Source of the DNA: Candidatus Mesolinea sp.
GTDB lineage: Bacteria > Chloroflexota > Anaerolineae > Anaerolineales > Anaerolineaceae
Direction: 5' to 3'
Assembly: GCA_003499715.1 (NCBI GenBank)
Contig: DNSH01000015.1
Span: forward strand, 1-5,935
DNA: 5,935 nucleotides
The position numbers and the translations under genes are program-made. This document shows positions 1 through 5,317 of this stretch, piece by piece. The notes below the pieces were generated by a model, which was not told where the DNA came from, made no database searches, and saw only the letters and a program-made list of their open reading frames with translations. Position 1 is the stretch's first letter. Each line of letters opens with the position of its first letter.

Positions 1-19
1 AACAGAGGAACAGTAATTC

Positions 20-280
20 ATGAGAATCGCTTTAGTTATTATTCAAACGCTGGCACAGGTATTGAGTGTGCTGGTGATAATTCACAGCTTGCTAAGTTTT
101 ATTTTGCCCCTCGATCATCCTGTACGGCTGGCAATTGGTAGGATTATTGATCCAATGTTGCAACCTATTCGGCGGTTGGTAAGACCTGTAGGCGGCTTAG
201 ATTTCTCCCCAATGGTTTTACTGCTGCTCATTTACGTGGTGGAGATGCTCCTCCGTCAGTTGATTGTGGCTATTTTTTAG
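20..280 (+). CDS. yggT: YggT-family small integral membrane protein
   Basis: An 86-residue membrane protein of the YggT family. Two hydrophobic segments are visible, at about residues 5-30 and 62-85. They are joined by a basic amphipathic stretch containing the family's typical HPVR and IIDPMLQPIRRLV pattern and then GGLDFSP, which leads into the second helix. Family members are usually 80-100 residues for one copy of the repeat, so this looks full length. In other bacteria YggT-like proteins have been linked to osmotic stress tolerance, cell division or plastid/thylakoid organisation; the molecular activity is not settled and nothing here narrows it. The ATG is preceded by a purine-rich AGAGGA at positions 4-9, an acceptable ribosome binding site. 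Whatever lies upstream is outside the window, so operon membership on the left cannot be judged. The gene converges on the next one with a 10-bp gap. Confidence 0.85.
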   Translation: MRIALVIIQTLAQVLSVLVIIHSLLSFILPLDHPVRLAIGRIIDPMLQPIRRLVRPVGGLDFSPMVLLLLIYVVEMLLRQLIVAIF

Positions 281-290
281 AGGAACCCCC

Positions 291-992
291 TTACGCTTTA
301 TATAAGATGCGCCCGCACGTTTTACAGTGTGCAAGAATATTTGGTGAACGCGCAGCTTGCATATCTGCGGGGGAAATGGTCATTCCGCAAGCTTCACAGC
401 TCTCTTCGATGATTGCTGCCACTGCTTTGCCGGCTTTTGTTTTGAGCAGGGATTCGTAGTGAGCTAAGACATCGGTCGGCAGAGTCTTGATCAACGCTTC
501 ACGTTGGGCATTCAAGCCAGCCAAGTCATTTTCGAGTCGGTGCTTTTCTCCTAAGAGCAGAGATCCTTGTGTAGCACGATTACTTAGGCAGTCTTTGTAC
601 GTTTGTTCAGCTTCCTCCAATGCTTGTTGAGCGGCTTCAAGCTCGAGCATCGCTTCTATTTGTTGGTCTTCCAGCTCCTGGATTGACTTACCCAGAAAGT
701 CTGCTTCAGATTGCAAATCTTGGAGGTCCTTAGGGTTGCGGATTTTACCGCCAAAGAGTTGATTTTGGTTTAGCTCTAACTTCATCCGCTTTGCGGCCGT
801 TTGCTGAGCTACATCACGCAACTCGCTTTGAGCCTGCTTAAGGTTCTTTTCAGCCTGCTCTTTGACTTTTAAGCAAGCTTGGATTGCTTCATCGGCAGCT
901 AATTCAGCTTCGATTTGGGCGATGCGCTGGGTGATCTTTTGCCGCTGAGTATCTATCGTTTGCAGACGGTACAGGCTAAAAGATAGGTTCAT
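291..992 (-). CDS. Coiled-coil C4-type zinc ribbon protein (zf-RING_7 / CT398-like)
   Basis: A 233-residue cytosolic protein. Residues 1-170 are almost entirely charged heptad-like helix (many E, Q, K, A, L), predicted as a long antiparallel coiled-coil hairpin. The family signature GGKIRNPKDLQDLQSE lies near the hairpin turn at residues 81-96. The C-terminus carries a four-cysteine zinc ribbon: C199-x2-C202 and C223-x2-C226, followed by GRILY. This architecture matches the widespread 'zinc ribbon domain-containing protein' family (Pfam zf-RING_7, Chlamydia CT398, Helicobacter FlgZ). Members are thought to be protein- or nucleic-acid-binding scaffolds, and no enzymatic role is established. 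I chose the ATG at 992: it sits 5 nt behind GGAGG within GGAGGGAGAG, whereas the in-frame GTG at 1004 would put that Shine-Dalgarno inside the gene. The specific role here is unknown. Confidence 0.85.
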   Translation of the reverse strand: MNLSFSLYRLQTIDTQRQKITQRIAQIEAELAADEAIQACLKVKEQAEKNLKQAQSELRDVAQQTAAKRMKLELNQNQLFGGKIRNPKDLQDLQSEADFLGKSIQELEDQQIEAMLELEAAQQALEEAEQTYKDCLSNRATQGSLLLGEKHRLENDLAGLNAQREALIKTLPTDVLAHYESLLKTKAGKAVAAIIEESCEACGMTISPADMQAARSPNILAHCKTCGRILYKA

Positions 993-1002
993 CTCTCCCT
1001 CC
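993..1002 (-). promoter_or_regulatory. Shine-Dalgarno that decides the zinc-ribbon start
   Basis: On the minus strand GGAGGGAGAG directly precedes the ATG at 992, with GGAGG five bases away. It lies downstream of the alternative in-frame GTG at 1004, so the ATG is favoured and the protein is four residues shorter than the longest open frame. Confidence 0.75.
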
Positions 1003-1028
1003 ACGGATGTACTTTTACTGATAAGGAC

Positions 1029-1037
1029 ATTTTATCA
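1029..1037 (-). promoter_or_regulatory. Candidate extended -10 promoter for the zinc-ribbon gene
   Basis: The minus strand reads TGATAAAAT, an extended -10 (TGn) followed by TAAAAT, one mismatch from TATAAT. It would start a transcript near 1022 and give a leader of about 30 nt to the ATG at 992. No convincing -35 box is at the usual spacing, which is tolerable for an extended -10 element. This is pattern recognition only in an AT-rich spacer. Confidence 0.35.
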
Positions 1038-1096
1038 TCTCACGCAGCCGATCTGCTCTCCAATTTGCATCAAAATACCAACCTAAAGAATCAGAA

Positions 1097-1105
1097 TGAT
1101 ATGAT
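1097..1105 (+). promoter_or_regulatory. Candidate extended -10 promoter for the dehydrogenase
   Basis: TGATATGAT combines a TGn extension with TATGAT, one mismatch from TATAAT. A start near 1112 would leave a leader of about 50 nt to the TTG start at 1162. No good -35 lies 16-18 bp upstream. A short inverted repeat, AATCA (1089-1093) and TGATT (1102-1106), overlaps it but is too short to call an operator. Confidence 0.35.
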
Positions 1106-1148
1106 TAGAAGGTAGAAATAAACACAAATTATGTTGTTTTTTAATATC

Positions 1149-1157
1149 AAGGAGGTG
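1149..1157 (+). promoter_or_regulatory. Near-perfect Shine-Dalgarno supporting a TTG start
   Basis: AAGGAGGTG is close to a full complement of the 16S rRNA 3' end. GGAGG ends six bases before TTG at 1162. There is no ATG or GTG at suitable spacing, and the residues encoded right after the TTG begin the Rossmann strand, so the TTG is very probably the true initiator. Confidence 0.8.
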
Positions 1158-1161
1158 GAAA

Positions 1162-2064
1162 TTGACAAAATTACGCTTAGGGTATATCGGCTTGGGTAGG
1201 ATGGGCAAGCCCATGGCAATTAATCTGCTAAAGGCAGGTTATCCGCTGATCGTTTATAACCGCTCACACGGCAAAGTGCAAGAGTTAGTCAATTTGGGGG
1301 CACTTGCAGCAACGTCCCCAAAGCAGGTGGCTGCAGAATCTGACGTTGTGTTTACCAACTTGCCGGATACACCTGATGTGCTTGCCGTTGCCTTAGGAAA
1401 AGACGGCATTATCGAAGGCGCACATGAAGGATTAATCTGTATCGACAACTCTACCATCAAGCCTTCGGCTAGCCGCGAAATTTATGCTGCACTTAAACCG
1501 CTAGGCATGAGCTGCTTAGATGCCCCCGTTAGCGGCGGGGATATTGGCGCGCAGCAAGGCACGCTAGCGATTATGGTGGGCGGCGATGCTGATGCGCTGG
1601 AAAAGGTCATGCCCATCTTGCAAGTGATCGGCAAAACCATTACCCACGTAGGTGGGCCTGGCAGTGGTCAGGTGGCTAAGGCTGCCAACCAAATTATGGT
1701 GGCAGCACAAATGGTGGCGATGGGCGAACTGCTCATTTTTGCCCAAAAAGCTGGCGCCAATCCACGCAAGGTCGTGGAAGCGATCAAAGGCGGGGCAGCC
1801 CAGTGCTGGACGCTGGACGTTAAACCTCAAAGGCTCTTTGCCGGAAATCGCGAACCAGGCTTCCGCTCGGCGTTGCAGGCGAAGGACCTCAACATCATTA
1901 TGGAAACAGCGCGGGAATATGGCTTATCCCTCCCCAGCGTGGCGCTTGATAATCAACTCTATGCAGCCTTATGCGCAATGGACTTAGGTGAGCTGGATAA
2001 TTCCGGCATCATCAGCATAATTGAAACTTTAAATAACGAAGCATTGCGTATAGATGAGGAATAA
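1162..2064 (+). CDS. NAD(P)-dependent beta-hydroxyacid dehydrogenase (tartronate semialdehyde reductase / 3-hydroxyisobutyrate dehydrogenase-like)
   Basis: A 300-residue cytosolic oxidoreductase, the usual length for the beta-hydroxyacid dehydrogenase family. The N-terminal Rossmann domain has G-L-G-R-M-G at residues 10-15. The second strand ends VYNRS (31-35), where Asn-Arg is often seen in enzymes able to use NADP(H). The substrate loop is DAPVSGGDIGAQQGTL (120-135), with S124-G-G. The expected catalytic lysine is K173 in GQVAKAANQ, with N176 three residues on, and the C-terminal helical domain has K241-D-L. The C-terminal half looks most like 2-hydroxy-3-oxopropionate (tartronate semialdehyde) reductases, but 3-hydroxyisobutyrate, succinic or glyoxylate semialdehyde reduction cannot be excluded by eye, so no gene symbol is given. 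It starts at TTG behind a very strong Shine-Dalgarno. The mutase gene follows after 81 bp with no obvious terminator between, so read-through is possible. Confidence 0.85.
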   Translation: MTKLRLGYIGLGRMGKPMAINLLKAGYPLIVYNRSHGKVQELVNLGALAATSPKQVAAESDVVFTNLPDTPDVLAVALGKDGIIEGAHEGLICIDNSTIKPSASREIYAALKPLGMSCLDAPVSGGDIGAQQGTLAIMVGGDADALEKVMPILQVIGKTITHVGGPGSGQVAKAANQIMVAAQMVAMGELLIFAQKAGANPRKVVEAIKGGAAQCWTLDVKPQRLFAGNREPGFRSALQAKDLNIIMETAREYGLSLPSVALDNQLYAALCAMDLGELDNSGIISIIETLNNEALRIDEE

Positions 2065-2075
2065 TTCGACAATAA

Positions 2076-2102
2076 ACTCGTGAAAATAAGGTTTTCAAGA
2101 GT
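2076..2102 (+). promoter_or_regulatory. Imperfect 27-bp dyad abutting the mutase -10 box (candidate operator)
   Basis: Arms ACTCGTGAAAA (2076-2086) and TTTTCAAGAGT (2092-2102) are inverted copies with 10 of 11 positions pairing, around the 5-nt centre TAAGG. The right arm ends on the first base of the TATAAT box, so a bound protein would block RNA polymerase. The RNA could also fold as an AT-rich hairpin behind the dehydrogenase, but no U-tract follows, so it is a poor intrinsic terminator. Function is inferred from position only. Confidence 0.4.
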
Positions 2103-2107
2103 ATAAT
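2102..2107 (+). promoter_or_regulatory. Consensus -10 box of a candidate promoter for the phosphoglycerate mutase gene
   Basis: A perfect TATAAT lies 38 bp before the ATG and predicts a start near 2113-2114. The -35 region is weak: TCGTGA at 2078-2083, with an 18-bp spacer, matches TTGACA at only three positions. This fits a promoter that depends on an activator or is controlled at the overlapping dyad. It would allow the mutase to be transcribed separately from the dehydrogenase. Confidence 0.45.
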
Positions 2108-2133
2108 AGGTGAAAATTGGTGATAAGAATTAT

Positions 2134-2140
2134 AAAGGAG
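2134..2140 (+). promoter_or_regulatory. Shine-Dalgarno that decides the mutase start
   Basis: AAAGGAG ends five bases before the ATG at 2146. The in-frame GTG at 2110 has no comparable site and would begin upstream of the predicted transcription start near 2113, so the ATG is preferred. Confidence 0.75.
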
Positions 2141-2145
2141 CAATT

Positions 2146-3357
2146 ATGGACTTTGAAACGATTAAACCCCTTCTGAGAGAAGGGCAAAAATCAAAGATTG
2201 TTTTACTGGTCATGGATGGACTCGGCGGATTGCCTATCGAAGAAGGCGGAAAGACCGAGCTTGAAACCGCACGCACCCCCAATATGGATGCGTTGGCTGC
2301 TAGATCCGTGCTGGGCTTGCATCACCCCTTACCACTTGGATTGACGCCAGGCAGCGGCGCAGCGCACTTGGGTTTATTCGGTTATGACCCGATCAAATTT
2401 GAAATTGGGCGCGGCGTCCTCTCTGCCTTAGGTGTGGATTTTGACCTACAAAAAGGCGATGTAGCTGCCCGCGGGAATTTTTGTACGGTCGATGAAAATG
2501 GTGTGATTACCGATCGACGTGCCGGGCGCATCCCTACGGAAATCGGCGAGCGCTTATGTAATTTGCTGATGGAAAAAGTACATATCCCTGGTGTGCAGGT
2601 AATTTTACAAGCGGAGAAAGAATACCGCTTTGTGTTAATCTTGCGCGGAGAAGGATTAAGCGGAGAAGTGAGCGATACTGATCCTCAGATGGTCGGGAAG
2701 AAACCGTATGTAGCCCAAGCGGCGGTACCTGAAGCTGAAAAGACAGCTGAATTTGTGCGCGAATTTGTGCGTCAAGGGACTGAAATTTTGGCTCACGAAC
2801 ATCCCGCGAATTGTTTCGTCTTGCGCGGTTTTGCTCAACTGCCCAACTGGCCTACCTTCAATGAGGTTTGGGGTGTCAATGCTGTCGCGATTGCGCAATA
2901 CCCCATGTATCGCGGCGTTGCCAAAGTGGTGGGGATGACCGTTTTGCAAGCAGCTTCTTCGATGGAAGAAGAAATCAGCATGCTCGAACAAAACTGGGAT
3001 AAGTTCGACTTCTTCTTTGTTCACATGAAAAAAACCGATAGCTATGGTGAAGATGGTAACTTTGATGCTAAGGTTGATATCATCGAGCAGGTTGATGCCT
3101 TAGTGCCGCGCATTTTGGCGCTCAATCCGGATGTGCTCATCATAACGGGAGATCATTCCACGCCTGCTAAGCTGCGTTCCCATTCTTGGCATCCTGTACC
3201 TGTGCTGCTCTACTCTCCGGATTGCCTGCCGGATGGCATCACCAGCTTTGGTGAACGGGCTTGCGCACACGGGAGTCTGGGCTCAAGGTTTGAAGCTACC
3301 GATTTGATGCCATATGCGATTGCGCACGCTCAGCGCTTAGATAAATTCGGCGCTTAA
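2146..3357 (+). CDS. apgM: 2,3-bisphosphoglycerate-independent phosphoglycerate mutase, archaeal (ApgM) type
   Basis: A 403-residue cytosolic enzyme of the alkaline phosphatase superfamily that interconverts 3- and 2-phosphoglycerate in glycolysis/gluconeogenesis. The length fits the archaeal-type family (about 400 residues). Visible motifs in order: VMDGLGG (metal ligand D24), ELETARTPNMDALA (38-51), TPGSGAAHLGLFGYDP (67-82, phosphoserine nucleophile S70), EIGRGVLSALG (86-96), RAGRIPT (125-131), VHMKKTDSYGEDGNFDAKV (292-310), TGDHSTP (334-340, D336 and H337) and SHSWHPVP (345-352, H349). By analogy with B. stearothermophilus iPGM, the second ligand of the D-x3-H pair should follow D298 at position 302. 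Here it is glutamate, not histidine (see findings). The start is fixed by AAAGGAG upstream of the ATG. The gene has its own TATAAT promoter and ends 15 bp before an intrinsic terminator. ApgM family membership is secure; in archaea some paralogues act in other phosphonate or phosphoester reactions, which is less likely here. Confidence 0.93.
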   Translation: MDFETIKPLLREGQKSKIVLLVMDGLGGLPIEEGGKTELETARTPNMDALAARSVLGLHHPLPLGLTPGSGAAHLGLFGYDPIKFEIGRGVLSALGVDFDLQKGDVAARGNFCTVDENGVITDRRAGRIPTEIGERLCNLLMEKVHIPGVQVILQAEKEYRFVLILRGEGLSGEVSDTDPQMVGKKPYVAQAAVPEAEKTAEFVREFVRQGTEILAHEHPANCFVLRGFAQLPNWPTFNEVWGVNAVAIAQYPMYRGVAKVVGMTVLQAASSMEEEISMLEQNWDKFDFFFVHMKKTDSYGEDGNFDAKVDIIEQVDALVPRILALNPDVLIITGDHSTPAKLRSHSWHPVPVLLYSPDCLPDGITSFGERACAHGSLGSRFEATDLMPYAIAHAQRLDKFGA

Positions 3358-3372
3358 GCGGATTGAATAACT

Positions 3373-3406
3373 AAAGAGAGGCTGCCTGGTGAGTCAGCCT
3401 CTTTTT
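3373..3406 (+). terminator. Rho-independent terminator after the phosphoglycerate mutase gene
   Basis: AGAGGCTG (3377-3384) and CAGCCTCT (3395-3402) form a perfect 8-bp stem around a 10-nt loop, followed directly by a T run (3402-3406). AAA at 3373-3375 can pair with the T run. On the opposite strand the stem is followed only by CTTT, so it may also weakly serve the convergent hydrolase gene, whose stop lies 20 bp away. Confidence 0.9.
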
Positions 3407-3426
3407 GTACCTCATATTGGGTGGAT

Positions 3427-4218
3427 TTAAAGCGAATAAGCATCCGGACGGCGGTCGATGAAAAGATTATTCCGCGGGGTGAAGAATTTATCATGTGCTT
3501 GTTCCGGGTTGACCGCGACGATCTTTAGGCAAGTCTCCGCCTCAGAAGCTGAATCTAGTTTTTCGCCTTTCGGCCCAATAATCTGTGAATTCCCGGTGAA
3601 GTGTAGGGATTGGTGTGAGGTTGCTTCGCTGCCCGTGCGGTTGGCAGTGATGCTGAACACGGCATTCTCCAAGCTGCGCGTGACCATGGCTGCTTGGCAA
3701 TAAGGCAGGATTAAGTTAGCGGGGTGGCAAATAATCTGGGCACCCTGCAAAGCCAGCGTGCGGGCAGCCTCCGGGAAAACCCAGTCAAAACAGATCATCA
3801 TTCCAAGGCAGGTAGACTGGAATTCGAAAACCGGGAAGCCAAGGTTCCCTGGAAGGAAAAAGTCCTTTTCGGTATGAAAAAGATGCACCTTACGGTAGAG
3901 TGCTAAGACGCCATCTTCCGTAACTGCCACAGCGGAGTTATAGATACCTTCTGGCGCCTTCTCGGCAAAGCCGCAGACTATGCAGGTATGCCACTCAGCT
4001 GCTAAGGTGATCAAGCCGGAAAGAAAGATGCCATTACCGTCGGCAGGCTCGCTCGCCATTTCCAGTTCTTCGTAGTCCTCGAATAGATAACCGGCGTTTG
4101 CGAGCTCGGGTAAGACCAGCATGTCGAATGTACTCCCAGCTATGGCTGATTGGATCAATGAAAGGTTGCGCGCGGGATCCAAACGGGTTGGAGCAAATTG
4201 TAAAAAGCCAATATTCAT
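3427..4218 (-). CDS. Carbon-nitrogen hydrolase (nitrilase superfamily), substrate unassigned
   Basis: A 263-residue cytosolic amidohydrolase of the nitrilase superfamily. The Glu-Lys-Cys catalytic triad is readable: E38 in VLPELANAGY, K110 in LYRKVHLF and the nucleophile C143 in MICFDWVFPE. E117 just after the lysine motif is the frequent second glutamate. Further family features are FNIG-like strand MNIGFLQFAP at the start, GFAE (83-86), YNSAV (93-97), HPANLI (165-170) and RSLENAVF (181-188). These enzymes hydrolyse non-peptide C-N bonds (amides, carbamoyl groups or nitriles). The length and the PEL/RKVHLF/CFDW motifs suggest an amidase or carbamoylase rather than a true nitrilase, but the substrate cannot be read from sequence. 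GGAG (minus strand, 4226-4223) sits four bases before the ATG. It is divergent from the radical SAM gene across 57 bp and may share its promoter region. Confidence 0.88.
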   Translation of the reverse strand: MNIGFLQFAPTRLDPARNLSLIQSAIAGSTFDMLVLPELANAGYLFEDYEELEMASEPADGNGIFLSGLITLAAEWHTCIVCGFAEKAPEGIYNSAVAVTEDGVLALYRKVHLFHTEKDFFLPGNLGFPVFEFQSTCLGMMICFDWVFPEAARTLALQGAQIICHPANLILPYCQAAMVTRSLENAVFSITANRTGSEATSHQSLHFTGNSQIIGPKGEKLDSASEAETCLKIVAVNPEQAHDKFFTPRNNLFIDRRPDAYSL

Positions 4219-4228
4219 GTTACTCCAG

Positions 4229-4237
4229 TGCTACAAT
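4229..4237 (+). promoter_or_regulatory. Candidate extended -10 promoter for the radical SAM gene
   Basis: TGCTACAAT is a TGn extension plus TACAAT, one mismatch from consensus. It predicts a start near 4244 and a leader of about 32 nt to the ATG at 4276. A GTG start at 4249 would leave almost no leader, another reason to prefer the ATG. No clear -35 is present. Confidence 0.45.
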
Positions 4238-4244
4238 AATTGTA
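4232..4244. promoter_or_regulatory. Perfect 13-bp palindrome in the divergent spacer (possible bidirectional -10 or operator)
   Basis: TACAAT (4232-4237), a central A, then ATTGTA (4239-4244). Each strand therefore reads TACAAT, so the same element offers a -10 hexamer in both directions: a rightward start near 4244 and a leftward start near 4232. The leftward transcript would reach the hydrolase ATG after about 14 nt, with its GGAG just inside. The element could equally bind a dimeric repressor. Symmetry is seen; function is inferred. Confidence 0.45.
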
Positions 4245-4263
4245 ATTAGTGTTAGTGTATTGC

Positions 4264-4268
4264 AAGGA
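4264..4268 (+). promoter_or_regulatory. Shine-Dalgarno that decides the radical SAM start
   Basis: AAGGA ends seven bases before the ATG at 4276. The in-frame GTG codons at 4249 and 4255 have no upstream ribosome binding site, and the residues they would add lack family character. Confidence 0.65.
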
Positions 4269-4275
4269 AGATAAG

Positions 4276-5301
4276 ATGTCAAAACCTCATGAAGCGCTAT
4301 TGTATGAACAATTGCCAGATAATAAGGTGCGTTGTCATTTGTGTGCCCACAAGTGCCTCATCGCCGAAAGCCGCAGAGGGATCTGCCAGGTGAGAGGCAA
4401 TCACAGCGGCAAGTTATATAGCTTAACCTACGGGAAGTTGATTGCAGCGCATGTCGATCCCATCGAGAAAAAGCCGCTGTTTCATTTTTATCCTGGCAGC
4501 AGTTCGTTTTCGATTGCCAGTGCAGGTTGCAACTTCCGCTGTGAGTGGTGCCAAAACTGGGAAATCTCGCAGGAATACGGCCAGGAATCCATCGATGGCA
4601 CCGCAGAAACCCCGCCTGAAGCGGTGATTGCCTCCGCCAAACGCTCGCATTGCCAAAGCATCTCCTATACCTATACGGAGCCGACCGTATTTTTTGAATA
4701 TTCTTATGATGTTTCCAAGTTAGCCCACGCTGCTGGGCTGAAAAATGTGTATGTGACTAACGGCTACATGAGCCAGGAGATGATCGACCTTTATGCACCG
4801 CTTCTGGATGCTGCCAATGTGGATATCAAAGCCTTCACCGATGAGGCTTACCGCAAGTACATTGGGGCACATTTACAGCCGGTGCTGGACGCCTGCGTGG
4901 CACTCAAGCAAGCCGGCGTGTGGCTGGAGATCACCACGCTGCTCATTCCGGGTGTCAACGACGATGAAACTCAGTTGAAAGGGCTGGTGCAATTTATCGC
5001 TGAAAAGCTCGGGCTGGAGACGCCGTGGCATGTCAGCCGATATTTTCCGCATTACAAATTTAATGCGCCAACCACGCCACTGGCGAGCATCGAGAGAGCG
5101 ATTGAAATTGGGCAAACGGCTGGGTTAAAGTATATCTATGGCGGGAACTTTCAAGGCGCAGCTGATACGATTTGCCCGCAGTGCCACACTGTGCTGATTG
5201 AGCGCTATGGGATGAGCGTCTCACGCAATCGAATCAAGGAAGATAACACCTGCCCGGTTTGCGGTTACAAACTTGCCGGTATAGGGATGAGCGGTAAATA
5301 A
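4276..5301 (+). CDS. amrS: AmmeMemoRadiSam system radical SAM enzyme
   Basis: A 341-residue radical SAM protein. The [4Fe-4S] motif is C85-x3-C89-x2-C92 in SAGCNFRCEWCQNW, matching the AmrS / PflA-related pattern. Before it, C20, C23, C27 and C37 form the N-terminal CxxC...C...C cluster typical of this family, followed by YGKLIAAHVDPIEKKPLFHFYPGS (52-75), the strongest family signature. Then come YTYTEPTVFFEY (131-142), NGYM (162-165), DIKAF (183-187), TTLLIPGVND (220-229) and W251-H-V-S-R-Y-FPHYKF (to 262). The C-terminus adds two cysteine pairs, C300-x2-C303 and C326-x2-C329, a likely zinc ribbon. Family members are usually encoded with or near MEMO and AMMECR1-domain proteins; neither is in this window, and the family's reaction is not established. 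The gene is divergent from a nitrilase-superfamily gene and ends 16 bp before the convergent ammonia-lyase gene. Confidence 0.92.
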   Translation: MSKPHEALLYEQLPDNKVRCHLCAHKCLIAESRRGICQVRGNHSGKLYSLTYGKLIAAHVDPIEKKPLFHFYPGSSSFSIASAGCNFRCEWCQNWEISQEYGQESIDGTAETPPEAVIASAKRSHCQSISYTYTEPTVFFEYSYDVSKLAHAAGLKNVYVTNGYMSQEMIDLYAPLLDAANVDIKAFTDEAYRKYIGAHLQPVLDACVALKQAGVWLEITTLLIPGVNDDETQLKGLVQFIAEKLGLETPWHVSRYFPHYKFNAPTTPLASIERAIEIGQTAGLKYIYGGNFQGAADTICPQCHTVLIERYGMSVSRNRIKEDNTCPVCGYKLAGIGMSGK

Positions 5302-5317
5302 GCCCTCACCTAGGGAA

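Noticed and set aside
1564..1830. Minus-strand and alternate-frame open frames within the dehydrogenase gene (also 1254-1460 and 1652-1987)
   Set aside because: Fully contained in a well-supported gene. The translations are low-complexity or rich in His, Arg and Trp, as expected from reading a coding sequence out of frame.
2081..2097. Hairpin TGAAAA-TAAGG-TTTTCA as an intrinsic terminator for the dehydrogenase
   Set aside because: The stem is AT-rich and weak, and no T run follows (TATAATAGG comes next). A promoter-associated dyad explains its position better.
2656..3024. A 122-codon open frame on the minus strand opposite the mutase gene
   Set aside because: It lies wholly within a gene with unmistakable family motifs, its translation has no recognisable domain, and no ribosome site supports it. 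It is a coding shadow.
4423..4656. Open frames overlapping the radical SAM gene on both strands (also 4873-5115)
   Set aside because: The radical SAM frame carries cysteine motifs and family signatures across the whole span; the others have none.
5303..5315. Short inverted repeat CCCT / AGGG after the radical SAM stop codon
   Set aside because: Only 4 bp of stem and no T-tract, so too weak to call a terminator.
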